13,700 bases of DNA from CAYVUI01 sp964454745 (GCA_964454745.1 CAYVUI010000118.1:1-13700), one strand, 5' to 3'; shown: positions 1-7,545, numbered from the stretch's first letter. Translations and numbers: made by a program. Notes: generated by a model not told the origin, from the letters alone.

Positions 1-1642
1 GCTGATTACTGCCGGTCAGGATGACGCAGTCAAACCGCTTGTACGGCACCAGCGCCGACAGCACCAGGTAGTACCCCTCATCCACATCACTGACCGTAAA
101 CCGCCCGCAGTCCACTGGCGGATAAATCACCTCAGCGTCCCGGCCATACACCTCCCGAATCCGCCCCTGCACATTCCGGCTGTTGGCCAGGTAGCGGTCC
201 ACCCGTCCCGCCGTCCGCTTGTCCCACCGCCGCAGCCGATCCAGCACAAACTTTGCCCCCATGCGGTACACCGGATTCAGCTTCGCCAGGTACACATCCC
301 GCATATGCCACGCATACCGCATCGGCGTATGGCAGTAACACAAATGCGCCGTCCCCTCCTCGCAAATCGCCCCCTTCGCTACGCAATGACTAAAGCCAAG
401 CACCGCCTCGTATCCGCCCAGCTCAAACCGCTCCATCGCCCCCCCAAACAGCGGCAGATACTGCCGAAACCGCCCCGGCGCGCCGGGCAATTCCTGGATA
501 TACGAACGGCTGACCGGGTGCCGATCGATCGCCTCCGACAGCCTGCCCTCTTCGTACACCAGCGTATACAAATCCGCATTCGGATATGCCTCGCATAACG
601 CCTCCACGCACCGCTCCCCGCCGCGCATCCCCGTCAGCCAGTCGCACACTATCGCCAGCCGAACCTCGCGGCTTTCCTGCCGTGTTTCCCCCCCCGGTCG
701 CGAATCCGGCTGCCTCTCTTCTCCCGCTTCAAATTCAATCCTTATATCCGCCCGCTCAGCCACGCCGGCACGATGGAAACGCCCGCGAAGTTTTTTTCGT
801 TTGCCCGCCTGGTACCCGGCCAGCTTCGCCGCGCACCGTACAAAACTCTCACCCAGCAGGTACCATCGCCCGCTTCGAAGAATCGCGCAAATTTCCTGCC
901 ACAGGTATCGCCGCCCCTCGATCTCCGCCTTGCCGAATTCCTGGATCAGCCACTGCTCCGCCCGGTGAAGCTGCCCCACGGTAAAATACCGGCGAAATTC
1001 ATCCCGGATCGAGTAATCATGCGAATGAAACACATCCGCCCCCGCCTCATATCCGATCCGATACCCGTTCTTAAGCAGCCGTGCCTCCGCCAGCATATCC
1101 TCGCCAAAACCAACCCGGCTGCAAAAATACCCGATCTGGGCCAATGCCGACCGCCGATACGCCGAAAATGAATCCGACAAAAACGCCGTCCGAATCCCAT
1201 ACAGCTCGCGGTCCTCGTAGCTGCGGACGTGAGAGCTTGCGGGATAATTAAACCGCCGTAAATTTTCCGCAAAAAAGCTCGCACCTTCCACTGCAAGCTG
1301 CCTGCCGTAAACCGCCCCCATCCGCTCATCTTCCCGCAGCCGTCCAGCCATCCGGGCAATCGTATCACTGCCTCGCGGCATCGCGTCCTGCGTCAAAAAC
1401 ACGACGATTTCACCATTTGTCATCTTCACCCCAAGCGTCCGTGTCCCGGCATGGTCAAAATCCTCCTTCTCAATCACCATCACCCGCGCCCCGGCCTCCC
1501 GGGCTTCCTCCGCCGTCCCATCCTTCGAAGATGAATCCAGCACCAGGGCCTCCAGGTCCACGCCTTCCTGTACCTGCAAAATTTCCAACTGCCGCCGTAT
1601 CGTCGCCGCCGCATTGTATGTCGGTATGATCACTGAGATCAT
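1..1642 (-). CDS. GT2-GT4 fusion glycosyltransferase (3' end cut by the window edge)
   Basis: Reading down from ATG at 1642, 547 codons run to the left edge without a stop or frame change, so this is one protein whose C-terminus is missing. Residues 1-290 are a family-2 glycosyltransferase of the rhamnosyltransferase type: PTYNAA at 7-12, the acidic LTQDAMP at 83-89, YGRQ at 112-115, GFGEDM at 178-183 and HSHDYS at 206-211. A charged linker (about 291-327) leads into a second, family-4 enzyme resembling WbaZ-type mannosyltransferases: CDWLTGMRGGER at 333-344, CYCHTPMRYAW at 435-445, NSRNV at 487-491, YPPVD at 507-511 and VPYKR at 532-536. The Shine-Dalgarno GGGAG lies about six bases before the ATG. 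Such enzymes sequentially add sugars from nucleotide donors to a cell-surface glycan; donors and acceptor cannot be read here. The last few codons (after FD, 537-538) do not match the family. Confidence 0.88.
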   Translation of the reverse strand, partial: MISVIIPTYNAAATIRRQLEILQVQEGVDLEALVLDSSSKDGTAEEAREAGARVMVIEKEDFDHAGTRTLGVKMTNGEIVVFLTQDAMPRGSDTIARMAGRLREDERMGAVYGRQLAVEGASFFAENLRRFNYPASSHVRSYEDRELYGIRTAFLSDSFSAYRRSALAQIGYFCSRVGFGEDMLAEARLLKNGYRIGYEAGADVFHSHDYSIRDEFRRYFTVGQLHRAEQWLIQEFGKAEIEGRRYLWQEICAILRSGRWYLLGESFVRCAAKLAGYQAGKRKKLRGRFHRAGVAERADIRIEFEAGEERQPDSRPGGETRQESREVRLAIVCDWLTGMRGGERCVEALCEAYPNADLYTLVYEEGRLSEAIDRHPVSRSYIQELPGAPGRFRQYLPLFGGAMERFELGGYEAVLGFSHCVAKGAICEEGTAHLCYCHTPMRYAWHMRDVYLAKLNPVYRMGAKFVLDRLRRWDKRTAGRVDRYLANSRNVQGRIREVYGRDAEVIYPPVDCGRFTVSDVDEGYYLVLSALVPYKRFDCVILTGSNQ

Positions 1643-1711
1643 CAAAAACTCCCGTTCTGTTCAGTTCGCATTGCCAAAACCAGAGTCTAACCGAATCGGC
1701 CCATTGTCTCC

Positions 1712-1749
1712 AATAAAAAAGGGACGCCCTGAAAAACAAAGCGCCCCTT
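1712..1749 (-). terminator. Rho-independent terminator of the sugar-acid operon
   Basis: On the minus strand, a nine-pair stem (1741-1749 with 1719-1727, one G-U pair) encloses a 13-base loop and is followed directly by a run of T residues (1713-1720). It begins 22 bases after the gnd stop codon and separates the operon from the glycosyltransferase gene downstream. Confidence 0.8.
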
Positions 1750-1771
1750 GCAAATCGAATCAATGGGGAAA

Positions 1772-3223
1772 TTACACGACATACGTCGATGCCGCCGTAT
1801 CGCCGCCGCGTCCGGTCCAGTTGGTATGGAAAAACTCACCGCGGGGCTTGTCCAGCCGCTCATACGTATGCGCACCAAAGTAATCCCGCTGGGCCTGCAG
1901 CAGGTTCGCCGGCAGCCGATCATGGCGATACCCGTCATAAAACGCCAGCGCCGAGCTGATCGCCGGCATCGGAATCCCCATCTCCACGCCCGCTATGACC
2001 ACACGTCGCCATGCCGCCTGGGCATTTTCAATCGCCGTCTTAAAGAACGGATCGAGCAGCAGGTTTTCCAGCGTCGGATTATTATCAAACGCCTCCTTGA
2101 TCTTACCCAAAAAGACCGACCGGATAATACACCCGCCGCGCCACATCAGCGCGATCCCGCCGTAGTTGAGGTTCCACTGGTATTCCGCCGCCGCCGCACG
2201 CATCAACTGGTACCCCTGCGCATAGCTGATAATCTTCGACGCATACAATGCCTGCTTGAGGTCCTCGATCATCTTCGCCTTGTCGCCGCTGAATTTCACC
2301 TCCGGGCCCGACAGTACCTTCGATGCGCCCACGCGCTCGTCCTTTAACGCCGACAGGCACCGTGCGAATACCGCCTCGCCGATCAGTGTCAGCGGCTGGC
2401 CGACATCCAGCGCCGCAATCGCCGTCCACTTGCCCGTTCCCTTCTGGCCCGCCGTATCGAGGATCAAGTCCAGCACATACTTGCCGTCCTCGTCCTTGTA
2501 GCCCAGGATATCCCGCGTAATCTCAATCAGGTACGAATCCAGCTCGCCCTGGTTCCACGCCGTGAACACTTCGTGCATCTGGGTATTATCCATCCCCAGC
2601 CCCTCGCGCATCATCTGGTACGTCTCGCAGATCATCTGCATGTCGCCGTACTCGATGCCGTTGTGCACCATCTTCACGAAATGCCCCGCGCCGTTCTCGC
2701 CAACCCAGTCACAGCAGGGCGAGCCGTCCTCGGTCTGCGCCGCGACCTTCTGGAAGATCGGCTTGACATGCTCCCACGCCGCCGGGCTGCCGCCGGGCAT
2801 GATCGATGGCCCCTTGAGCGCGCCTTCCTCGCCGCCCGAAACCCCCGTACCGATATACAGCTTGCCCTTGCTCTCGACAAATTCCGTCCGCCGGATTGTA
2901 TCCGGGAAGTGGCTGTTACCGCCGTCGATAATAATATCCCCGTCATCGAGATGGTCGATTACCTGCTCGATAAACGCGTCCACGGGCTTGCCCGCCTTGA
3001 CCATAATCATCACCTTCGCCGGCTTCTTCAAAGCCCCGACAAACTCTTCCACGCTGCGGCACCCGATGATGTTCTTGCCCTTCGCACGGCCCTCGACGAA
3101 GCGGTCCACTTTCTCCACCGTCCGGTTATAACACGCAACGGTAAATCCTTTGCTCTCCATATTCAAAATCAGGTTCTCGCCCATCACGGCCAACCCTACC
3201 ACACCAATATCTGCTTTAGACAT
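1772..3223 (-). CDS. gnd: 6-phosphogluconate dehydrogenase, decarboxylating
   Basis: A cytosolic enzyme that oxidises and decarboxylates 6-phosphogluconate to ribulose 5-phosphate with reduction of NADP+. The 483-residue protein has the usual family length. It has the dinucleotide-binding motif GLAVMGENL (10-18), NRT at 33-35 (as in NADP-dependent members), GGN at 101-103, and the substrate signature SGGEEGA at 129-135. The catalytic block KMVHNGIEYGDMQ has its Lys at 184, His-Asn at 187-188 and Tyr at 192, and the C-terminal segment ends HTNWTGRGGDTAASTY. The frame is open to 3262, but ATG at 3223 is preferred: it follows GGGAG by eight bases, and MSKADIGVVG is where the family begins. It is the last gene of the operon, 54 bases after the PfkB gene. 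Its presence implies that the operon's product is 6-phosphogluconate rather than KDPG. Confidence 0.97.
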   Translation of the reverse strand: MSKADIGVVGLAVMGENLILNMESKGFTVACYNRTVEKVDRFVEGRAKGKNIIGCRSVEEFVGALKKPAKVMIMVKAGKPVDAFIEQVIDHLDDGDIIIDGGNSHFPDTIRRTEFVESKGKLYIGTGVSGGEEGALKGPSIMPGGSPAAWEHVKPIFQKVAAQTEDGSPCCDWVGENGAGHFVKMVHNGIEYGDMQMICETYQMMREGLGMDNTQMHEVFTAWNQGELDSYLIEITRDILGYKDEDGKYVLDLILDTAGQKGTGKWTAIAALDVGQPLTLIGEAVFARCLSALKDERVGASKVLSGPEVKFSGDKAKMIEDLKQALYASKIISYAQGYQLMRAAAAEYQWNLNYGGIALMWRGGCIIRSVFLGKIKEAFDNNPTLENLLLDPFFKTAIENAQAAWRRVVIAGVEMGIPMPAISSALAFYDGYRHDRLPANLLQAQRDYFGAHTYERLDKPRGEFFHTNWTGRGGDTAASTYVV

Positions 3224-3277
3224 TTCTCTTACTCCCGAATTTCGTGTAATAAATTTAGTCAATCTGTATAGTTATGT

Positions 3278-4342
3278 TTATCGCTTCACTCTTGCGTTGC
3301 CTTCCCAGATACTCCAGACCTGGTCCTCGTCGACGGGCTGCGCGTAATCGGTCAGCAGCGTCGTGGTCAGCGCACCGGTCGCCCAGCCAAACCGGGCACA
3401 CTTCTGCACTTCCCAGCCCTGCAGAATCCCGTAAAGCATTCCGCCGACAAAGGCATCGCCGCCGCCGATACGGTCGATAACGCCGATCTCGCGGGGCTTG
3501 ATAATCTCCCAGTCCTTGCTGTCGGTCACCACCGCCCCCCACAGGTGACAATTCGCCGAAACCACCTGCCGAAGGGTCGTACCGAAATATTTCGCATTCG
3601 GATACGCCTTCTGCACCCGGCCGATCATCTCCTTAAATCCATCAATCTTCTCGTCAAGGTTTTTGCCGCCTGCTTCGGGGCCTTTTATCCCCAAACAAAG
3701 CTGGAAATCCTCTTCGTTGCCGATCAAAATATCGCTTCTCGACGCGATCTCGGCAAATGCTTCGGCAAGCTCTTTTTCCCGGCCTTTCCAGAAACTCGCC
3801 CGGTGATTCAGGTCAAACGAAATCAGCGAGCCGTTTTCCTTCGCGATCCGCGCGATATCAAGGCAGAACTTGCTCGTTTTGGGTGACAGCGCCGCGATCA
3901 AGCCGGAAAGATGCACAATCTGGGCCCCTTCTTTCGCAAAGATACGGTCCAGGTCAAAATCATCCACGCTAAGCTCCCGGCCCACTTCGCCGGCCCGGTC
4001 GTTGTGAACCCGCGGCCCGCGCGAGCCCCATCCGCTGTCCGCCATATTGATCTGGTGGCGATACCCCCACGGCCCGCCCTGGTCAAAATGCGGACCCTCA
4101 AAGTCCATACCCCGGCTGCCCAGGTTATCCTGGATAAAACGCGAAACCGGGCTGCCCTTGACAAACGCCGTCAGAACCTTAACCGGCAAACCCAGGTACG
4201 AAGAGACGCTCGCCACATTCGACTCCGCGCTGGTCGCGTGCATCTTGAACATGTCGCTGCAATAGAACGGCTGCGAAGCAACCGGCGTTAGCCGAATTCC
4301 CATGCTCGTCGGAACCAGCAGTGAATATTTTTTCTGTCCCAT
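3278..4342 (-). CDS. PfkB/ribokinase-family sugar(-acid) kinase
   Basis: An ATP-dependent kinase of 354 residues, related to 2-keto-3-deoxygluconate (KDG) kinases. The C-terminal signature DRIGGGDAFVGG (290-301) carries the anion hole and the catalytic base Asp296. SFDLNHRASFW (175-185) matches the KDG-kinase FDxNxRxxxW motif, and GNEEDF at 208-213 is the usual family element. The N-terminal di-glycine of the sugar site, normally a GG shortly before NxA, is replaced by ATSAESNVA (36-44), so the substrate may not be the classical one. ATG at 4342 is chosen over 4354 because GGAG sits six bases before it and nothing suitable precedes 4354. It lies between the larA-like gene and gnd. A gluconate kinase role making 6-phosphogluconate fits the context; KDG or 2-ketogluconate kinase is the alternative. 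Confidence 0.88.
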   Translation of the reverse strand: MGQKKYSLLVPTSMGIRLTPVASQPFYCSDMFKMHATSAESNVASVSSYLGLPVKVLTAFVKGSPVSRFIQDNLGSRGMDFEGPHFDQGGPWGYRHQINMADSGWGSRGPRVHNDRAGEVGRELSVDDFDLDRIFAKEGAQIVHLSGLIAALSPKTSKFCLDIARIAKENGSLISFDLNHRASFWKGREKELAEAFAEIASRSDILIGNEEDFQLCLGIKGPEAGGKNLDEKIDGFKEMIGRVQKAYPNAKYFGTTLRQVVSANCHLWGAVVTDSKDWEIIKPREIGVIDRIGGGDAFVGGMLYGILQGWEVQKCARFGWATGALTTTLLTDYAQPVDEDQVWSIWEGNARVKR

Positions 4343-4395
4343 GATTGACTCCATAAATGTAAAAGTTTTCGTCTTTAATTTTCGAAAAATTCACG

Positions 4396-5664
4396 TTACA
4401 AACAAAACCGCTCCCGGACTGACCAAAGACCCATGCCGGGGTTCGAGATAAAGAAAATCTCCTCCCCGTCAACAACATTGAACCCGTCCTGCAATTTCCC
4501 GGGGTCATACCGCTTGATCATCGTATCCAGGTCCGCGTGTCCAAAATTGACCGATTCAATTTCCTCCCGGCTCAACTTGCCCGGGCAATACGTAATGATA
4601 AACCTGCCCTCACTCGACGCGTGGATCAGGTGCGCCGCCGCGCTCAGGTTCGCCCGCAGGTCATCATTTTCCTCCACCGCCGCCAGCACCCTCTCCGTGC
4701 CGACATACCCGTATTTGCGGATCAGCCGGTCAATCTCCGGGTCCTCGCCGAACTCCGCAAGCCCCGGCGCCAGCACAATAAGCTCTCCCCCGTCGGCCAT
4801 CGCCATCCGCGTGCGATACACACTCTTATTGCCCAGCCAGGTACTCTTGAACTCTTCCGGCTCGAGGTACACGACCACCTTTTGCAAAGGTGCATCGACC
4901 ATCTGGAAATTCACCTTCAGCGAAAGCGCCGCCGCAAGCTCAAAACATTCCGCGTCATCACCAATGAACAATCCCCGCGTCACCTGCCTGCCGTCAACCG
5001 CCTCAACAACCGTCAGCACGTACACAATCGGCAGATCCGCCGCTAAATGCTCTGACGCATAGTTCAGCACCCTGCGAACCGGCGTATCCGCCCGGCCCAT
5101 CATCTTTTCCATGCCGTACACCGCGCCGAGAAAATGGCTCTTGTTGATCCCCTCCGGCCCGCCGGTGCCCACGAAAATATTCTTATTGTAATTCGCCATG
5201 CCCACCACTTCGTGCGGAACCACCTGCCCGATCGAAAGAATCAGGTCGTGCCCGCCCTCGGCAAGCATCCGGTTGACCTGCGCAGGCCACGGATACTCCA
5301 CCTTCCCGCCGCTGACGTCCCGTACAAATTCACCCGGAACTTCCCCCAGGGTTACCACGTCGTCCCGCCAGTTGTGCTCCCGAAAGAGCCCCAAAGGCGT
5401 ATCGCCGTACATCCGTTTGATTTCCGCCTCGGTCATCGGAAAATGCGTCCCCAAAGCCGGCAGAATATCCGTCAGTGCCTCCCCGTAATACCGCCAGGCC
5501 ATCTCCGTCAGCTCGCCCGCCCGCGAATAAAACCTCGTAATGTCCGGCGGGATGGCAAGCACTTTTTTCCGCGGCCCGATCGTATCCAGCGCAGCGCGCA
5601 AACCCTCTTCAAGTGCCCCAGCCGTCAGCGACTCATTCTGATTGCCCGTTTGGTAATAAAGCAT
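4396..5664 (-). CDS. LarA-superfamily nickel-pincer hydroxyacid racemase/epimerase
   Basis: A 422-residue protein of the lactate racemase family (DUF2088 fold), which uses a nickel-pincer nucleotide bound to a lysine to racemise or epimerise alpha-hydroxy acids. The PDITR motif at 40-44 matches the family's PDxTR. GTH places a histidine at 74. The block VPHEVVGMANYNKN gives His151 and Lys161, and GGPEGINKSH gives His177. The His-10-Lys-16-His spacing equals that of Lactobacillus LarA (His174, Lys184, His200), so the metal site looks complete. Characterised homologues include lactate and malate racemases and D-gluconate 2-epimerases. Placed between a fructuronate-reductase-like SDR and a kinase plus Gnd, a mannonate/gluconate 2-epimerase role is the best inference. 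No cofactor-synthesis genes (larB, larC, larE) are in the window. It starts 17 bases after the SDR stop, with a modest GGCAGG ribosome site. Confidence 0.9.
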   Translation of the reverse strand: MLYYQTGNQNESLTAGALEEGLRAALDTIGPRKKVLAIPPDITRFYSRAGELTEMAWRYYGEALTDILPALGTHFPMTEAEIKRMYGDTPLGLFREHNWRDDVVTLGEVPGEFVRDVSGGKVEYPWPAQVNRMLAEGGHDLILSIGQVVPHEVVGMANYNKNIFVGTGGPEGINKSHFLGAVYGMEKMMGRADTPVRRVLNYASEHLAADLPIVYVLTVVEAVDGRQVTRGLFIGDDAECFELAAALSLKVNFQMVDAPLQKVVVYLEPEEFKSTWLGNKSVYRTRMAMADGGELIVLAPGLAEFGEDPEIDRLIRKYGYVGTERVLAAVEENDDLRANLSAAAHLIHASSEGRFIITYCPGKLSREEIESVNFGHADLDTMIKRYDPGKLQDGFNVVDGEEIFFISNPGMGLWSVRERFCL

Positions 5665-5681
5665 GAAACCTGCCTTTGCCT

Positions 5682-6500
5682 TTACACCCCGCTGTACGCG
5701 CTGAATCCGCCGTCAATCGCCACTACCGTACCGGTCACAAACCGCGACGCTTCGCTGATCAGCCACATCACCGCACCGGAAAGATCACTCGGCTCGCCGA
5801 ACCGTCCCATCGGCGTATGGTCCAGGATCTGTTTGCCCCGCGGTGTCAAATTTCCCGTCTGTTCATCCGTCAGCAAAAACCGGTTCTGTTCGGTCAAAAA
5901 GAATCCCGGCGCAATCGCGTTGACCCGGATCTGCGGCGAATAATTCTGCGCCATGTGCACCGCCAGCCACTGCGTGAAATTGCTCACCGCCGCCTTCGCC
6001 GCCGAATACGCCGCAATCTTCGTCAACGGCCGAAACGCGTTCATGCTCGACACATTCAGGATGATGCCCTGTTTCTGACGTGCGAATTCCCTCCCGAACA
6101 CCTGGCTGGGCAGCAGCGTCCCGATCAAATTCAGATCGAACACATCCCGAATTGCATCCGCCGGCAGGTCAAAAAACGAAAGGTCCTCGTTCGTCGTCGC
6201 CTTCTTCTTATTCCCGCCCGCGGCGTTGATCAGCACATCGATCCCGCCAAGGCTCTCATTCGCGCAGGAAAATGCCGACTGAATCTGCCCCTTGTCCAGT
6301 ACACTCGCCTCGACGGGGATCGCGAATCCTCCGTCCGCCTCGATCTTTTTGCACAGGTCATTCGCACGGAACGCGTCGTAGTCCAGCACGCACACCCTGG
6401 CACCTCTCGCGCACAAATCTTCCGCGATCGCACCGCCGAGCACACCCGCGCCGCCGGTAATTACTACCTTGAGATTATTCACATCAAACAAATCAGTCAT
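5682..6500 (-). CDS. SDR-family oxidoreductase, probable D-fructuronate reductase (mannonate oxidoreductase)
   Basis: A classical short-chain dehydrogenase/reductase of 272 residues. The Rossmann glycine motif TGGAGVLGG is at 15-23, NAAGG at 92-96, Asn124 in DLNLIG, the catalytic Ser at 151/152, YSAAK with Tyr165 and Lys169, and a C-terminal VDGGFSAYSG. The stretches NVSSMNAFRPLT and APGFFLTEQNRFLLTDE are as I recall them from SDR proteins in uronate clusters (Bacillus YjmF/UxuB type), which interconvert D-fructuronate and D-mannonate. A 5-ketogluconate reductase role is possible. ATG at 6500 follows GGGAGA with a seven-base gap. This is the promoter-proximal gene of the operon and faces the GntR regulator. 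Confidence 0.88.
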   Translation of the reverse strand: MTDLFDVNNLKVVITGGAGVLGGAIAEDLCARGARVCVLDYDAFRANDLCKKIEADGGFAIPVEASVLDKGQIQSAFSCANESLGGIDVLINAAGGNKKKATTNEDLSFFDLPADAIRDVFDLNLIGTLLPSQVFGREFARQKQGIILNVSSMNAFRPLTKIAAYSAAKAAVSNFTQWLAVHMAQNYSPQIRVNAIAPGFFLTEQNRFLLTDEQTGNLTPRGKQILDHTPMGRFGEPSDLSGAVMWLISEASRFVTGTVVAIDGGFSAYSGV

Positions 6501-6507
6501 TTACATA

Positions 6508-6535
6508 TCTCCCGCAAAGTATCCAGAAACTTTGC
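6508..6535 (-). promoter_or_regulatory. Leader hairpin abutting the ribosome-binding site of the SDR gene
   Basis: In the roughly 93-base leader, a perfect seven-pair stem GCAAAGT/ACTTTGC (6535-6529 with 6520-6514, eight-base loop) ends exactly where the Shine-Dalgarno GGGAGA (6513-6508) begins. It could influence translation initiation or mRNA stability. No known riboswitch class is recognised. Confidence 0.4.
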
Positions 6536-6586
6536 AATCTATCTTACAGCGACTCCATATTAATGCACACCAAAAGCGTATACTAA

Positions 6587-6627
6587 AATCGGTCCACAGT
6601 TTATACCAATTCTTTTCGTGACTGCAA
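6587..6627 (-). promoter_or_regulatory. Promoter and operator of the SDR-larA-PfkB-gnd operon
   Basis: On the minus strand, -35 TTGCAG (6627-6622), a 16-base spacer and -10 TATAAA (6605-6600) form a sigma70-type promoter with a start near 6593. An inverted repeat, AATTGG-N13-CCGATT (6611-6587), begins immediately before the -10 box and runs across the predicted start, the position expected for a repressor. The same arrangement occurs at the divergent gntR promoter. Confidence 0.68.
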
Positions 6628-6660
6628 GGAAATTTTTGGAAAAGTCTTTTCTTTTACAAC

Positions 6661-6701
6661 TTGACCAAATCTGTAAAATTGGCATAATACATATACCAAT
6701 T
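6661..6701 (+). promoter_or_regulatory. Promoter and operator of the GntR-family regulator
   Basis: -35 TTGACC (6661-6666), a 16-base spacer and -10 CATAAT (6683-6688) predict a start near 6695. The inverted repeat AATTGG-N13-CCAATT (6677-6701), extended inward by ATA/TAT at 6684-6686 and 6692-6694, starts just before the -10 box and covers the start site, which suggests autoregulation by the adjacent gene product. It shares the ten bases TATACCAATT with the other operator 90 bp away. Confidence 0.68.
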
Positions 6702-6718
6702 ATGGAGTTAACAGAAAA

Positions 6719-7393
6719 ATGGATCGTGAATTACTGCATGTAAAAGTCATCCGGGAGATCATCTCCTTTATTGCCCAGGGCCATTACCCGGTCGGCCAGC
6801 GAATTCCCGCCGAACGCAAGCTCTGCGACCAGTTCCACGTCTCCCGCGGCACCCTCCGCCAGGCCCTCGGCGACCTTGAAAAAATGGGCCTGCTCGATAT
6901 CCGCCCCGGCTCCGGCGCCTACGTAAAGGCCTATTCCCCCAAAAAGCTGCCCACCCAGATCCTCCCGCCGGAAATGAAGAATCTCTCGGTCCGGGATATC
7001 GTGATTGCCCGAAGGGCCATTGAGCTGCCCGCCTTCGAGCTGGCCTGCGAAAACATCCGGCAAGAGCACCTTTCCCGCCTCAATCAACTGCTGGAGCTGA
7101 TGGCCGACTCACTGGACCACCTGCCCGACTTCTTCCAGCACGATTTCGACTTCCACCAGACCATCGTCCTGGCCAGCGGCAACATGCCCCTCTATACCGC
7201 CCTCCAGGCCATCAGCGAGTACCACAAATACTCCCAGATCTTCACCGGCCTGGAAGAAGATTCCGAACACCGCGCCCTCGAGTACCACCACCAGATCTTC
7301 ACCGCCCTGAGAAACAAACAAACCGCCCAGGGCCGCCGCATCCTCGAAGAACATTTAAACCACCTCCTCGACCACTCCGCCCAACCCCTCTAA
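6719..7393 (+). CDS. GntR-family (FadR/FCD-type) transcriptional regulator
   Basis: A 224-residue DNA-binding regulator. The N-terminal winged helix-turn-helix (about 5-70) shows PAERKL (30-35), SRGTLRQAL (42-50) and RPGSGAYV (62-69), typical of GntR proteins. The C-terminal half (about 93-217) is an all-helical FCD ligand-binding domain. It has the usual metal or ligand positions: Asp142 and His146 in DFDFHQTI, a His at 190/191 in YHHQIF, and a His at 212/215 in HLNHLL. Regulators of this class control sugar-acid genes (UxuR, ExuR, GntR-like) and release DNA on binding the acid. It is divergent from the sugar-acid operon, and paired operators lie at both promoters, so it probably represses both the operon and itself. 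GGAG lies eleven bases before the ATG, and no better start is seen. No clear terminator follows. Confidence 0.92.
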   Translation: MDRELLHVKVIREIISFIAQGHYPVGQRIPAERKLCDQFHVSRGTLRQALGDLEKMGLLDIRPGSGAYVKAYSPKKLPTQILPPEMKNLSVRDIVIARRAIELPAFELACENIRQEHLSRLNQLLELMADSLDHLPDFFQHDFDFHQTIVLASGNMPLYTALQAISEYHKYSQIFTGLEEDSEHRALEYHHQIFTALRNKQTAQGRRILEEHLNHLLDHSAQPL

Positions 7394-7471
7394 TCAACAT
7401 CAAATCCGGTAGGGGCGCACCCACCGAAAACTTTCGTAATTTTCAAAGCCTGTAATGAACAAAAATGGATA

Positions 7472-7500
7472 TTGACAAGTAAACAGGGCATTGTCATGAT
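7472..7500 (+). promoter_or_regulatory. Promoter of the membrane-protein gene
   Basis: A consensus -35 TTGACA (7472-7477) and a -10 CATGAT (7495-7500) are separated by 17 bases, about 40 bases upstream of the start codon at 7546. The rest of the 7394-7545 gap holds only a small GC-rich hairpin (7408-7425) that lacks a T run. Confidence 0.5.
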
Positions 7501-7545
7501 AGTATTATCAGCGATAAACGATGATTCTTCATTGAGGACTAAAGA

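Noticed and set aside
650..770. Possible frameshift or missed gene boundary between the GT2 and GT4 domains
   Set aside because: Codon-by-codon reading shows no stop, no ribosome site and no plausible new start in the linker. The frame phase at the left edge agrees with the ATG at 1642.
305..984. Plus-strand open frames at the left end
   Set aside because: Pro/Arg/Ala-rich antisense translations of the glycosyltransferase gene, with no recognisable domain.
946..1368. A 140-codon minus-strand frame inside the glycosyltransferase region
   Set aside because: It overlaps the GT2 domain in another frame and is Trp/Arg/Gly-rich with no motif. The true frame reads through from 1642 to the left edge.
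2573..3271. A 232-codon plus-strand frame opposite gnd
   Set aside because: His/Leu/Arg-rich antisense shadow; gnd motifs cover the whole minus-strand stretch.
5134..6563. Long plus-strand frames opposite larA and the SDR gene
   Set aside because: Same shadow character; both minus-strand genes have complete catalytic motifs and ribosome sites.
7408..7425. GGT-A-GGG-GCGCA-CCC-ACC hairpin after the regulator gene as a terminator
   Set aside because: Short, with a bulge and no T run after it, so not supported as a terminator.
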